Notes: generated by a model not told the origin, from the sequence alone. A stretch of 64,000 nucleotides of DNA from Charina bottae (GCA_023362775.1 JALMGJ010000008.1:18016001-18080000); one strand, 5' to 3'. Shown: positions 1-12,909, counted from the first letter of the stretch. Program-made: numbers and translations.

Positions 1-3
1 TCT

Positions 4-6
<3 letters not shown>

Positions 7-38
<32 letters not shown>
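7..38. repeat. (TA)n microsatellite
   Basis: Sixteen uninterrupted AT dinucleotides. A simple repeat with no coding content. Confidence 0.95.
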
Positions 39-41
<3 letters not shown>

Positions 42-134
42 GAAAAGCAATTAGTATGATAAGATCTAAAATTAATTAAGAATAAAAATACTAAAATAAA
101 TTGAAATAAAATACTATGTTAAGAAATTCTAAAC

Positions 135-527
135 CTAAGTAATGGTGTAGCATATTGTGCAGATGCTAGCACAAAACTGGGCAACTTTTTGGGTCCTTGT
201 CTGAAAGAAGTAGCAAATAAATAAATAAAAATCACACTCCCTGCCTGGAAATTTCTTCAATATCGGATATATAAGGATCTGTCTTGAGTCCTTATATAGG
301 GAACAGTATAATAACATATGGCTTAGGGTTTCTATTGAGCCATCGCCACATGGACATAACCGAAGGTGCATAGGAGAACCCTTAAAATGTCCCAAAAGGA
401 CTGCTGAGGGCAGAGCATCCAACTTGGCAAAGGTGAAAGCTTTATGAAATTTCAAAATTGTAATGGATGATAATGGATGGTTTACAGCTCCAAACAGCCC
501 TAGAGGAAAATGGATAATCTGGACCAC
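135..527 (-). pseudogene. LINE ORF2 C-terminal fragment with CCHC knuckle
   Basis: An open frame of 130 codons on the minus strand. It contains C-x-C-x9-H-x4-C (residues CPC, then H and C in LSHMLLYC), the usual layout of the zinc-knuckle near the C-terminus of non-LTR retrotransposon ORF2 proteins. There is no RT domain, no promoter and no neighbouring ORF, so it reads as a truncated relic. The clade is uncertain. It abuts an L2-like relic on the opposite strand, so the two are separate insertions. Confidence 0.45.
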
Positions 528-1331
528 TTTCAGTCAAGATTCAGCCTCGGATATAGCACTGAGAAGGCATTGGTTATACTTGAAGATGACCTTCGGACTG
601 GGATGGGGGTAGTGTATCCTTCCTAGTCCTCCTTGATCTCTTGGTGGCTTTTGATACCATTAATCATAGTATCTTTCTGGACCAGCTTTGAAGAGCGGGA
701 TGTACATTGTTGCTTCTTCCTCCAGGGTTCAATCCAGTCTGTGTTGGTAGGGTGGAAGAAATGTGGCCTGAAAGCTCTTCGTTGTGGGGCTATCTTCACT
801 CCTATTTAACATCTACATGAAATCTCTGTGTAAAGTCATTCTTCAGTATGGAATCAGGTATCATAAATATACTAATGATACTCAACTATACATCTGTACC
901 CTAAGCTGACCAACTGATGTTGTCAAGGTTCTTTTCCTATCTGGAGATCATGGGGTTCTGCATGGGGGGAAAACAGGCTTTGGCTCAACCCAAGCAAGAC
1001 TGAGTTGCTATGGGTTTGGTGATTTTCCACAGTTCTTGGTCCAAAGATCAAGATGAACTTGCCCATAATGAAAGGTTTCTGAATGTCTGTACTGAGGTTA
1101 GGCTTGATTATTTTGTTATTCTGTTTTTTATTTATTTTTTGTTCATTGTTATTATCTGGGATTTGCCTTGCTTTAGTTACTTTGTTTTTTATGCTTCTAT
1201 CCAATTGTAAGCTATTTTACTATTTACTATTTAATTAAATTTATATAACCGCCCATCTCCCCCAACGGGGAACTCTGGGCGGTTTATAATAAAAGCTGCC
1301 TAGAGAAACTTTTGCAAGTTGGGCAGCTATG
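516..1331 (+). pseudogene. L2-like LINE, decayed RT and 3' end
   Basis: Broken reading frames on the plus strand carry recognisable RT blocks. Around 625-675 a segment reads LVLLDLLVAFDTINHS, matching the LLDLSAAFDTVDH block of L2-clade RTs. Around 873-900 TNDTQLYIC matches the degenerate YADDTQLY catalytic block, with the first Asp changed to Asn. Around 980-1015 WLNPSKTELLW follows as expected. The 3' part carries the paired ACCGCCCATCT / GGGCGGT motif (about 1249-1285) found on several other tails in this window. Stops and frameshifts make it non-functional. Confidence 0.7.

Positions 1332-1332
<1 letters not shown>

Positions 1333-1363
<31 letters not shown>
1333..1363. repeat. (CAAT)n microsatellite tail
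   Basis: Tandem tetranucleotide directly after the L2-like 3' end. LINEs of this group end in short tandem repeats, so it is probably the element's tail. Confidence 0.85.
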
Positions 1364-1364
<1 letters not shown>

Positions 1365-4300
1365 CACTTTAATATTTTGATGCTATCTGGCAGTCATTTG
1401 AAATTTTGCATCCTATATATGGTAGCCCTTATGTGAACCTAGTAGCTGGGTGGTTTAGGGCACTGTATCTCAATCTTTCATAAACTACAACAGCTTAAAT
1501 CCAGGCTGTCATGCTTAAAATAACCTCATTGGAACCTGTTATATAAGTAAGTCACAGGTAACTAAACTCCTATTGATTTCAGGAATCTGTTCTTAGCATG
1601 AATATTTCTGATTCCAGTTCAGAATTGCCGTGTGATTTTAAGAATTTTTTTCTGAGTGTCCTGAAAAATTAAATCCATCCAGCCATCAGCATCATCCATT
1701 GAGAAGAATGACACATAGCTCTGAATGAATGTATTTATGACAAATATATGATTGGTGATTTATTCATTATGTGCTCTTGCACTGGATTCCAGATGCATAT
1801 TTGCAGCTTCATTTGAATGTGATTGGAAGTTTAGAGTGTGGCGCGTAGGGTACTTTCTGCACTGTTCTGATTTCAGAGCATCAGCTGCAAGCTTTGGGGC
1901 AAATGAGTTCTGCTGATTTTCTGTGTGTGTCCTTTTCACAGTAAATCCTGGACCAGAAATGCACAAGTTTAGGCAAGCTTTTAGAACAAAGGAAGAGGGT
2001 CTGTGATGGTAGAAATGTCTTAGTCTGGTTCTTTACATACTTGGTTGCTGCTGTTATATGATTGTCATTCATTAAACAAGAGGAGGCAACACAGAGACTA
2101 AAAAGGAAGGCAAACGTTTCATATTAGAAGGATACGTGCATGAATTTCTCATTGCAGGCCTGGATCCAAAAAGCTTATTAGGATCATGCAACCGGCTTGT
2201 GCTTCCCCAAGTAGCATGCTGTCTTCTCTTTTCCCCCCCCTTCACTCAGCCTATACTGAAAACAACATTTAACATTTTAGTAGTTTCAATAGTCATCTGA
2301 CTTGTGGTATTGGAAGATGTTATTCAACAAAATAACAGAAATAGTTTCACATTCTATGGATCTTGCCTACTGTGTGCAGCAAATCAGTTCCAATTCACAA
2401 GCAAGTTTGAAATGAATTGGCAGTAATGATCACATAACTATATTAGCATGCTGTAAGGTCATATTGCAGGAAAGTCCATCCATTACTGGTGCTTTTTTCT
2501 TTTTTGGTTTATCATCTGAGTCTGACTTGTAGTGCACGGTCATCTACATTTTTGGTGCTTATTGCTTCCATTGTACTGTCTGCTGCTAAAATTGTCCCTT
2601 TGTAGAATGGAGGTTCAGCGTATGAAGTTTGGGGTAATACATAACGATATGCAAATGCTTTTAATCTGGTCCATGTTACTGCTGCTGCAAAAGAACAGTG
2701 TCAGGGGAGGTGTTTACAGTATCCATCTCCTGCTTGAGAGCTCCCCAGAGGCATCTGGTCAGATACTGTGAGGAACAAATCCTGACTAACATGGGCATTT
2801 TTTTTTTGATCCAGCATGGTTGTTCCTACATTCATATTATTTTGTCCCATCAATGTTTTTAAGATAGAACATTAAAAATTGATATTTATTATTGAATGTA
2901 CAAAGTGTTTATATGCAACTTTTAAAGCAGAAATATCTATAATATTTACTCCTGGAAATGCAAATATTATGAATATACTGTATAATCAATAGGCACATTT
3001 TATTGCCATTAACAATTTGGAGGACATTGATCTGCAGGTTCACTTTACCATAGGCAAAAGAATGCAGACAGAGTCATTCCCTTGGCTAAAATGCTATATA
3101 CAGTATGTCATGCAAGAGTCTATAATCTATTTAAATGGTGAATTGGATTTTAGATTCTTGAAATTTGTAGTGGTACATATCTTATGAATCAATGGACTTA
3201 AGTATTCCTAGCTTTGTGTCAGATAGTGACTATAATATTTATACAGTAGTTCTGGATATTTTTATCCCTATTTTCAGCTAGAGAATGAGGACTTTGAGAA
3301 CTAAAATGAAAACATCTGGAATCTGCAATTTCAGGAAATACTTGCAGCTCTAAGCCATATATGTACAACTGCATTACTTGCCTTATTTATAACATTTGTT
3401 CTCTATTTTAATGAAATCTATTTAATTGGGTTTCATAGTGCATTGAAAAATTAGGATAGGCATCTCTAAAAATTTCACACAACTGGACCTCAATTTGTGC
3501 ACTCTGATTTAGGCCATTGTGGATGAATCCTTCTCCCTTCTTGCAAGCAAAATGCACATGCCCAGCACTTTTGCTGGCTTCAGATGAGAAAAGCCATACT
3601 GTTATTATGAATAAATCTAACCATGGTTTTCAAATGAAGTAAATATTTTCAATAATAAAAGAACAGAATTCAGATAAAGTTGAATCAGAACATGGAATTT
3701 TTGTGTAAATGTTTCTGTGCAACCTGGAAAATAATTTAAAATTGACTCTCCTTCCACATATGCATATTATGGTTAAGAACACATAACCGTGTAGAGTTTA
3801 ATGGTGTGAGTGTTGAGAGGTTTTGTTATATTTTTAGTTCTTTATTATGAAATAAGCATCTGCTTTTCTGTTACTGCTGGATCTTCAGGCAATAAAAAAC
3901 AGCACATAAAGCTACTGGAGGTGGTGGTGGCATGTAACTATTCCTTAATAATTCAATTTTTATTATCCTCCATATACGTTGCGGAGACAGGCTAGGTGCC
4001 AATAGTTTATAGACCAGGCACTTTCCCACAATTTCCATCACTGAAAAGGATGCCTGATTAGAAGCTTCGGCCTCCACGAATCCTGTTTCAAGGCTGTGCG
4101 TTCATGAAATGCATGAAGAGACTATCTAGCAATTCTGCCTCTATTACCCCTACATCTTTCAAAAAAAATACTGAGAAAAGCAAAAGGAATGCTAGTAATG
4201 TCTAGTAACCTCATGCTCTTTAACACTTCTTTCTTGCCAAAAACTTTGGAAGTTGTCAGCAAGATTGAGAAAGCCAGAGTTACAGAATTTCCTTTCTTAA

Positions 4301-4629
4301 AAGCATTTGACTTCAAAAAGCATTGATCCCATTAAACATTCAATTGTTTTTTTTATATATAATAAGTGTGGAACATATAATGAAGTTACTAGAAGGGTAA
4401 CTCAGAGATGCACAACCTATGTCCCAAGGGCCAAAGGTTGCCAACCAAAAAACCACCAAAAGTAGTTACCAAATTGTAATCTTTAAAATAACAAAATGGG
4501 AAAATAAATATATACTTGACTAGAGTTTCTCACATTAACTAGTTAATTAAATTACATTTAAGAATCAATGAAATAAAATCAAATTTGTTTTGACTCTTAG
4601 CATGCCATTTAAAGATTAGGTTAGATTTG
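1364..4629. other. AT-rich intergenic stretch, nothing recognised
   Basis: No ORF here resembles a known protein, and I see no clear repeat family or RNA gene. Short poly-T and poly-C runs occur. Strongly decayed repeats are likely but cannot be named by eye. Confidence 0.5.
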
Positions 4630-5151
4630 ATTGCTTGATTGCTTGATTGCTTATGTGCTGTCAAGTCATTTTTGGCTCCTAGCAACCACATACTGTAGAT
4701 TTTATCCATGACAATTTATCCCCAACCTGTTCTTTCAAGTGTCCCAATGGGGCACTCATTGCCTCTGTAACTGAATCCATCCACCTTGCTGCTGGTCATC
4801 CTCTTTTTCCCTTTCCTTCTACCTTTTCATAGAGAACTGGATCTTCGCATAATATGTCCGAGTGAGAACACTGGGTTGATTTGTTCAATGATCCATTGGT
4901 TTGCTTTCTTGGCTGTCCATGGTATTCTCAGGAGTCTTCTCCAACACCAAAGTTCAAAGGAGTCAACACTCTTCCTATCCTGCTTCTTTAAAGTCCAACT
5001 TTTGCTTCCATAGAGTGTCACAGGGAATACCATGGCTTGCACTATTTTTCATCTTTGTATGTATAGATACATCACAGCATTTGAATTTTTTCCAAGGCCT
5101 TCATGGCTGCTCTACCAAGTGCTGGTCTGCAGTGTATTTCTTGACTGCTTA
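4630..5151 (-). pseudogene. BovB (RTE) LINE 3' fragment
   Basis: The minus strand encodes the region downstream of the RT: AMVFPVTLYGSKSWTLKKQ, then SFELWCWRRLLRIPWTAKK, then INPVFSLGHIMRRSSSL. These are characteristic BovB C-terminal blocks. The 3' end (left side) has the expected non-coding tail with GATTGCTT repeats. The first half of ORF2 is absent, so the copy is 5'-truncated. Related copies lie at 25070-25545 and 59979-60660. Confidence 0.85.
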
Positions 5152-7194
5152 GGAATTTTTTTTTAGGGCGGTTCATTAAAAGGTGAAGTACAGCCCTGCC
5201 CTCCTCCCAAATTTTTACCCCTGTGCTAAACATTAAGTCAAGAATGAATAGAAGACAGATTCTGTTGGTTAACATTTTTTTAATCAAATTGAATTAGAAT
5301 CCTGTATCTGTAGCAAGTGAGATACAGAGTGATATTTCTATATTCTCTACAGGGAATATTTTATATTCTATATCTTCTTATTGCTCTTGGGAATACAACA
5401 GGTAAATAGAGCTCCCAGATCTGTGTGGGAAAAATCTAGATGAGCACTACTTGGCAATAGAGAGACATATAAAATCTTAGCTCTTTGGTGCCTTCTCATG
5501 GCCATCCTAATTCTTGTAGCCCAGATGTAAGAGGCAGTTATCAGACTGATAAAGATGCAAGAGACTGTTATGCAAACAAGAAACTGCAAAGTTCCCAATT
5601 ATTAGTCAAAAAATCTGTCTGCTCACATGATCATAAAAAGACTGTTAGAAAGAAAATAACAAATCTCTAATTCATGAGGATATATTGGTTATAAATGGAA
5701 AATAATTCAGTTGCTGGAATTATTGTAACCGTTCTTGCTAAATCCTGAAGAAATCCTGCTAAAAAGACTGTGTGAGAACTGTGCTTGGAAAAATCACTTT
5801 CAGCTTTAGGCACTTGCTTGACTTGTTTGACTCCAGATTTACTAGCCCTAAGTAATTGACTCTGCTTTAGGAATGATCATTTTGCTTTTAATGCCAGTTG
5901 GGTGCATTTTGGACTTGGTTCACAAAAGAAATTTCTCCTGAAAGACTGATATCTTATCCGAGACATCCTTCAAGTCCCATGCAAAGTATCAGCTGTATAG
6001 GCAATCATAATCATAATCAACAACAAAAAAACTGGCTTATGGATATTTTATATATTATCTGGAATGTTTAATGGAAAAGCTCAGTTTCTTCGTCATAGAA
6101 AGCTTACTGAAAATGGATTGGCAGAGAGAGCAGGAGAGGGAAGCACTTTTATTAACCATGACTTGAGAGTCTTCAGAAGACCATCTAAACCGCAGATTCC
6201 CAGTGGTAAATGCATAAATTCTGATTAATTTTTATAGCTTATTAGTTGGTAAGAGCTGGTTGTCATATACATAAGAATGCATAATTACCTTTATTCTTGC
6301 TGTTTGAGAATCTTGATCACAGGGGTCCCTTAACACAGCAAGAAGGGAATTTCCATTTACTACATTTTTTCAATGTAGTGGTATGAAATCAATTATTGCA
6401 ATCCAGTTCTGCTTTCTTTGTAATTAAGAATGTTATTCTCTTAATCACATGACAGCATAATAAGAATATATCATGGTGAATTGAATATGTGAGTAAGCAA
6501 CCACAGATCTACATGACAGGTAGGGTCCTAATTTTATTTGTTATCTCTTCAAATTCAGTACTTTTTAACTGAAACAGTTTAGAGCTTTGGCTGTTTAGAC
6601 AAAAATCTCTGGGGTAGAAAGCAACATATTTCTGGCTAAGCTAGTCATTTTCTTTAATTTCCTGTAAAAAATTCAGGTCAAAAATAATTTGTCTCTCCTT
6701 ATAAATATGACAAATATTCTTTACTGTATAGTACTCAGGGTGTAGGATTAATCAAATTTTATCTCCTTGAATATCAATAATATCTAGTGTTTCACAATAA
6801 ATAAATCATTAAGGCAATGAAGACTACATAAGAAGTAAATTGAATAATGATGAACATCTTGTGTGATTACTGTTGAAGCAGCTATCCATCATTAATTAAA
6901 TATGTATTCAATTCTTACTCATTGTTTTGCAATCCATTAGCAGGTATATAACCATGATGTACTGCTATTCCAACAAAGTGTTGTGTCCAGGAAATGATAA
7001 GCTTTACCTCTTATAATCCTCTTATCATACCTATTAGCATTTATGGTACACATCACTCATGTCTATAACATATCTGTAATGTAAACAACATTTATGAACT
7101 CATTTTTAAAAAATGGCCAGACATATTTTCCATTTGCCAGATTTATTAAGTATTTTGTTTTCCTCATATACTCCTCTTTTTAAATTTTTTAGCT
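5152..7194. other. AT-rich intergenic stretch, nothing recognised
   Basis: No coding or repeat family was recognised. Open frames here are short and unlike known proteins. Confidence 0.5.
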
Positions 7195-7251
7195 ATATTG
7201 TAAACCGCCCAGTCTCTCTCTTTCAGGGGGAGATAGGTGGTGGCTAAATTT

Positions 7252-7304
<53 letters not shown>
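7195..7304 (+). repeat. L2-type LINE 3' tail with (GATA)n
   Basis: A short 3' end carrying AAACCGCCCAGTCT...GGGGGAGATAGGTGG, then about 13 GATA units (7252-7304). The same motif pair ends several other copies in this window (24990, 35521, 43286). The array is of the Bkm/GATA type that is common in snakes. Confidence 0.75.
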
Positions 7305-7464
7305 ATGCAGAAACAATTACATTGAGATAGCATACAGAGAAAAGAAAATGAGTTGGTGGATTCAGATCCATCACCTAATTTGTCACTAGGTGACTAATTT
7401 AAATCAAATTAATTTCAAGGATCTACCTTATTTACAATAATACTTTCAACATATAATTGAGGTA

Positions 7465-8082
7465 ATTCAGATAGCCTTGTCGTGGTGAAGGGGCTTGCGT
7501 AACTCAATGAAGTCAGGTCAAGAACAACAGGTCATGATGGAGAGTTCTGACAAAACGTGGTCCAAAACTGGAGGAGGGAATGGCAAACCACTCCAGTATC
7601 CTTGCCAAGAAAACCCATGGACATTAAAATCCTAAAAGATGATGCTGTTAAAGTGCTGCACTCAATATGCCAACAAATTTGGAAAACTCAACAGTGGCCA
7701 CAGGATTGGAAAAGGTCAGTTTACGTTCCAATTCCAAAGAAAGGCAATGCCAAAGAATGCTCAAACTACCGTACAATTGCGCTCATTTCACATGCTAGCA
7801 AGGTTATGCTCAAAATCCTACAAGCTAGGTTTCAGCAGTATGTGAACCGAGAACTACCAGAAGTGCAAGCTGGGTTTCGAAGAGGCAGAGGAACTAGAGA
7901 TCAGATTGCCAACATTCGCTGGATCATGGAAAAAGCAAGAGAGTTCCAGAAAAACATCTGCTTCTGCTTCATTGACTATGCTAAAGCCTTTGATTGTGTG
8001 GATCACAACAAACTGTGGCAAAGTCTTAAAGAGATGGGAGTACCAGACCACCTTACCTGTCTCCTGAGAAATCCACTGTAGC
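7465..8082 (+). pseudogene. BovB (RTE) LINE RT fragment
   Basis: An open frame of 174 codons (7557-8081) covers RT blocks: WPQDWKRSVYVPIPKKGNA, ECSNYRTIALISHASKVML, LPEVQAGFRRGRGTRDQIAN, FCFIDYAKAFDCVDHNKLW and MGVPDHLTCLLRNPL. The YAKAFDCVDH block is the first catalytic Asp region. The frame ends just before the expected LYAGQEATVRT block, so the YADD catalytic motif is missing. Upstream (7475-7625) sequence resembling the endonuclease-RT linker of BovB is joined with an apparent internal deletion. Non-functional fragment. Confidence 0.9.
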
Positions 8083-8778
8083 CATGAATGCTGGAGGACC
8101 CTAAGTTGTGAAACTGCTTTTTCTGTGGTAGTGCCATCTTCTCAGATCACCTAGCATAAACACTCAACAATTACTTGTTTCAATGTGGCCAAATGCTATG
8201 CAAGAAGTCTGTTAATTTGAGGAAAGATGAGAAGATAAAAATCTTCAAGGTTGATTACTCATAAGTATAAGACACTTTCATTGTTAAACTAACATTAATC
8301 AATCAACTATTTGTATAGTTTTATTCTTGTGGGTGGTAGAGATTCTTATATAGCTGGGTGGAATCTGTGAGACTTCTGGTGAGCCCTAGCCTAGGAAATG
8401 ACTTGAGCTGTGTAGAATAAAAAGGTCTATAATTTACTGTTGAGTCTTGGTCAGAGAAGTCCAACACATTCAAGCATTTTGATAACTTAATATGGTATAA
8501 AAGTATTGTTGCTATTTTTAGTGATATTAAAAATCCTGGGAAGAACTGCACCATAATGTGTATATGAATGAACTATTTTCAGTTGATAAAATGAAACAAC
8601 CCCCCCCCCCAAAAAAAAATTTCCTATTCCTAAGTAGGTAACAAAGACAGTTAAACATGATAGCTCCATGGAGTCACAAAGTTTGGGGCTAGGGGATATT
8701 TTTTTTTGAGGGAGAGAGAGAGAGAGGGAGGGACAAAAAGTCTAAAATGGATTGTCAGCTGATAATGAGTTGAGCTTC
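8083..8778. other. Unrecognised intergenic stretch
   Basis: AT-rich with C and A homopolymers near 8600 and a GA-rich run near 8709-8734. No gene or named repeat recognised. Confidence 0.5.
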
Positions 8779-8798
8779 CAGAGTTATTGGCTAGACTG
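8779..8798 (+). repeat. Target-site duplication (left) of truncated L1
   Basis: CAGAGTTATTGGCTAGACTG here is repeated exactly at 10559-10578. A perfect 20-nt direct repeat brackets the L1 copy, the hallmark of target-primed reverse transcription. Confidence 0.95.
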
Positions 8799-10558
8799 TA
8801 AAATATTTGGGAGTATATTTAACAACTAAAAATGTTAAGTTGTTTAAGAATAATTATATTCCACTTTGGATGGATATTAAAAAAGATTTGGAACATTGGG
8901 AAAAACTGCAATTATCATTATTAGGTAGAATTTCAGCAATTAAAATAAATGTTTTGCCAAGAATTTTATATCTTTTTCAAACACTACCTATATTGGCATC
9001 AGAAGAACCTTTTAAACAATGGCAGCGAGATATTTCTAAGTTTATTTGGCAAGGGAAAAAACCAAGAGTAAAATATAAAGTCTTGCAAGACTCTAAAGAA
9101 AGAGGAGGACTAGGTCTACCGGATTTGAAATTATATTATGCTGCTTGTTGCTTGGTTTGGATTAAAGAATGGATAGTTTTGAAAAATGAAACATTATTGA
9201 ATTTGGAAGGACATGAATTAAGATGTGGATGGCATGGATATTTGTGGTACGATAAAGTTAAAGTTAATGTGGACTTTAAAAACCATTATATTAGAAGATC
9301 CTTGTTAAGAATCTGGAATAAATATAAATTAATCTTATGTTATAAAAGACCCTTATGGATTTCTACACAAGAAGCATTCTACAGAACAGAAGTAAGAAAT
9401 AAAGATAAATGGTTAACCTACAAAGACTTTTTAAAGAAAGAACAAGGACAATATATAATTAAATCAATAGAAGAATTGGTATCAGAGGGATACAGTTTTC
9501 AATGGCTTTCATATATGCAGCTCGTAGAGAAATTTAAATTAGATAAGAAAGACCTTGAATTTGAACAAACCAAATCGGAATTTGAGATACAACTATGTGA
9601 GACAGATGATCATCTAATTGCAAAAATGTATAAATTATTGTTAAAAGGTGAAATGGTAGAGGAACAAGTTAAAGACTGTATGATTAAATGGGCTAAAAAT
9701 ATTGGCCATAATATTCAAATGCAACAATGGGAAGATATGTGGACCAAAGGGTTAAAATTTACTTTGTGTTATAATTTAAAAGAAAACTTTTATAAGATGA
9801 TGTACAGATGGTATATGACCCCACAAAAACTTTCTAAAATGTATGGAAATGTCTCCAACTTATGTTGGAAATGTAAAAAAAAAGAGGGGTCTTTTTACCA
9901 TATGTGGTGGACATGTGAGACTGCAAAGAAATTTTGGACTCAAATACATGCATTGATGCAAAATATATTACAAATTCGAGTTCCATTTAAACCGGAATTT
10001 TTCTTACTGGGAATAATTGATGGACAACCTGGGAAGCAATTTACAAGGATTATGCAATACATGATTACAGCAGCAAGACTTATTTTTGCACAAAATTGGA
10101 AAAACCAGATATCGCCTACGATACAAGATTGGATGTTAAAATTGATGGATATGGCAGAGAATGATAAACTGACATGTTTATTAAAAGAAAATCCAAATAA
10201 TTATTTCCTTAAAGAGTGGAAACCATTAACTGACTATTTACAAGATGCGGGAGGGGCAAAGCTTATATGGGGATTTGAAGATTAAAATATATATATATTG
10301 ATGTAATAGACAAGAAATATTCTTTAATATTATATATAGACCTAGCATGTAAGATAAAATTTTTAAAATACCATGACCAGATACAAATCGGAAGTTGACC
10401 AAATTCTATGTTTCAGCTTTATCTTTTTTTCTTTTTTCCTTTACTACACTTTTTTATCTTTTCTTTTTTCTTGATTTGTATTTCCATTTTCTTTTCTGTT
10501 TCAAACTTTTATCTATGTAAAATTAAAATCTAATAAAATTTGTTAAAAAAACAAAAAA
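8799..10558 (+). mobile_element. 5'-truncated young L1 copy
   Basis: This corresponds base for base to 16300-18052 of the full-length L1, beginning inside ORF2. In the ORF2 part the only difference I found is an A/G change (Ile versus Met) near 8947. The open frame runs from the truncation point to the stop at 10285 with no defects (about 495 codons). The 3' UTR and A-rich tail (TTAAAAAAACAAAAAA) follow. It lacks a 5' UTR, ORF1, endonuclease and RT catalytic motifs, so it cannot be autonomous. Confidence 0.97.
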
Positions 10559-10578
10559 CAGAGTTATTGGCTAGACTG
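10559..10578 (+). repeat. Target-site duplication (right) of truncated L1
   Basis: Exact copy of 8779-8798, directly after the A-rich tail. Confidence 0.95.
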
Positions 10579-11279
10579 GAAACATAATACTGGTCTAAAT
10601 AAACATTGGTTGGGTTTAGCCAGCCAACAAGCCAACCAAATGCTATATTCTTAGATATGTAATTTGAAGAAATCAGCCTGACTCCTGGCTCTGTGTTTAC
10701 ATAGCCTTGTTTACAATGACAATATTTATATTTCATATAAACACTGCTTGGCATAAACCTATTTGCCTTCCAATGGAAAGTGCAATGATACTTTAAAATG
10801 AATGAAACATTCCCGCAACACGCTGAGCAACTTTTTTATTGGTGAGTCTGCAATGGCATGGCTTGCCTCAGAGGGAAGGCAATGAAAAAGAAATAATTGC
10901 AAATTATCAGGTCCCCCCACAACCCCCCCCCCCACTTTTTGCCAACCTTGCTATAGTCATGATAGAGAAATAGAAATAGTGGAAGTAAACCCACAAATTT
11001 TAAGAAATTGAATCTTCTTTTAGATTGAAAAACAGTGCTCATGGCAAAAACATCTGCTGACATGTTTGAAAATGCAAATATTTTTAAATGTCAAATGACT
11101 TCCCCCCCTATATTTTAGTGCGATATGCAAGTAAATGTAAACAAATACTCTTTTATAGGTCAGTGTTATAATGAAAACACAGCAAGGATATTCATTTCCT
11201 AACTAAAACTGAAAAACAATTGTTGAATGTTAACTCTAAAGAGATCATTTGGGTTAAAATAAATGGACAAATAAATAAA
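10579..11279. other. Unrecognised intergenic stretch
   Basis: AT-rich sequence with short poly-C runs (10924-10933, 11103-11108). Nothing recognised. Confidence 0.5.
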
Positions 11280-11735
11280 AGCAATAGTGTTGTTGATGTC
11301 TGTTACTGTTTGCCCAACCAAGGAGTAACTATGAATGATATATTCCAAAAGCATATTGTGGATAAAGAGGCATAAAGTCATAATGATGGGAGTTTTTAAT
11401 TACCACAACATCTGTTGGGAGACAAAATCTGCTAAATACGGCAAGAGATTTCTGGCTAGTCTTGCTGACAACTTCTTACTTCATAGCCTGGAAGAAGGAT
11501 CAAAAGAGTCAGATATCCTTGCCTTGATAATCGTCAATAGGAAAGACTTAGGTGAAGAAGTGAAAGTAGAAAGAACTTTGGGAGAAAGTGAATATGCAGT
11601 ACTGGAGCTTTTGATTTTAAGGGAAACCAATACTCAGCATAATCAAATATGTATCCTGAAATAAAAGTAAGAGACTTCAGTAAAACTCAGAACATTGGAA
11701 AGTAGGTAGGAGAAGGTTATGGAAAAAGGAGCTGT
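11280..11735 (+). pseudogene. CR1 LINE, endonuclease part (left of nested L1)
   Basis: The frame 11335-11664 contains VIMMGVFNYHNICWE, RFLASLADNFLLHSLEEG, ILALIIVNRKDLGEEVKVERTLGESEY and ELLILRET. These match the CR1 apurinic-type endonuclease in order: GDFN block, Q/L-rich middle, LDLILTN block and the SDH block, here degraded to GESEY. It is interrupted at 11736 by the full-length L1 and continues at 18067, then at 19012. Confidence 0.8.
11722..11735 (+). repeat. Target-site duplication (left) of full-length L1
   Basis: GAAAAAGGAGCTGT, repeated exactly at 18053-18066. It defines the L1 boundaries and lies within the older CR1. Confidence 0.95.
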
Positions 11736-12909
11736 TTCACTTTCACTTCCGGGTACTGGTCGGAGCACAGCGAAGAACCGGGGCTCCTTAGCCTCGATTC
11801 CACGGCTAAGCTGTTTGCAGCGATTTGGGAGAAGAAAATCGCTGGAAAAATCACACTCGAAGAGAGTGTGATCAGAAGATTAACCACAAAGGGTCTCTGG
11901 AGTAACTGCTCTCCCCCGACTCCTGTAATTTCCACTGCGGGAGGAGGGAGATGGAGCAATGAAAGGAGACTGGGAAAAAAAACGGGGCTCTGCAGCAGCC
12001 GTGATTCTAACAGATAAGTAGCTGGCCCGACCAGGCTTTTAGTCACTTTTTTTTACTTTTAAATATTATTATTTTTTTATTAAGTGCTAAGATTTGTATC
12101 TGGACTTGATTTATATTTGCTGGTGCTATATTTTTTTCTTGTTAATGGAAGAATAAACGGTGGGAAGAGAAGCTAAGTGGCTTTGCTAGAAGTGAAAGTG
12201 ACTTTTACTATTATTTCAGTTTGGTTTGAGTTTTTTTACTTATGGACAACTATTGGTATTTCTATTTTTGTTCTCTGGAATACTATATTAAAGCTTGGAT
12301 TTAAATGGAGTGATTAATACTTTATTTTTTAAGACTTTGATGTTGGGATTACTGAACCCTATTAAAAACTCTTTTATATATACAAGTTCCTCTTTTTCTT
12401 TCTGAACGTTGAACTCTGTTTGGTTTTATTTTTCTGAAAAAGTCAAGTTACTTAACGTTTAATTTGGATTATTGGATTATTATATGGAAAGTAGAGGCTT
12501 TTTTACATGTCTCTAGCAACATTTTTTCTTTTTGACTTGTGGTTGGATTGAAGAATTACAAGTGGGAAGGTGAAACCCTGGGAATATTTACTATTCTTAT
12601 CTTTGATTTTGACTACAGGAGAACAAAAAGTCCTAGGCTTTTATCTTTTGAAACACTGTGGACTTTTATATATAAGGGATTATAAATGACCTAAGAGGAA
12701 AATTTTTAAAGGAGCCTAGTTCTCTCTTTCTTTTTCCTTAACCTTTTGGATATTTGTTTTTTCACCTTTTCTTGTTTCTTTTTATTATTTGTAAAAGAAT
12801 TTTTAAATTTTTTTTTTTAATTTTTTCCCCCTTTTTAAATAATTTTTGTTATATTGTTATATGGTGCTTTTTCCCCTTTTCTTCCTTTTTTCTTCTTTTT
12901 TGCAGGGCT
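11736..12909 (+). promoter_or_regulatory. L1 5' UTR / presumed internal promoter
   Basis: About 1.17 kb between the TSD and the ORF1 start. The first 300 bases are GC-richer and contain CpGs; the remainder is T-rich and contains no ORF on the sense strand. L1 5' UTRs act as internal RNA polymerase II promoters; that role is inferred from position, as no individual factor site was identified. Confidence 0.7.

Noticed and set aside
7854..8051. Minus-strand frame opposite the BovB RT
   Set aside because: Shadow of the RT coding strand.
12754..12909. Upstream in-frame ATG extending L1 ORF1 by 52 residues
   Set aside because: The added part is translated from a T-rich leader with hydrophobic low-complexity content, and the ATG at 12910 gives the charged N-terminus expected for ORF1.
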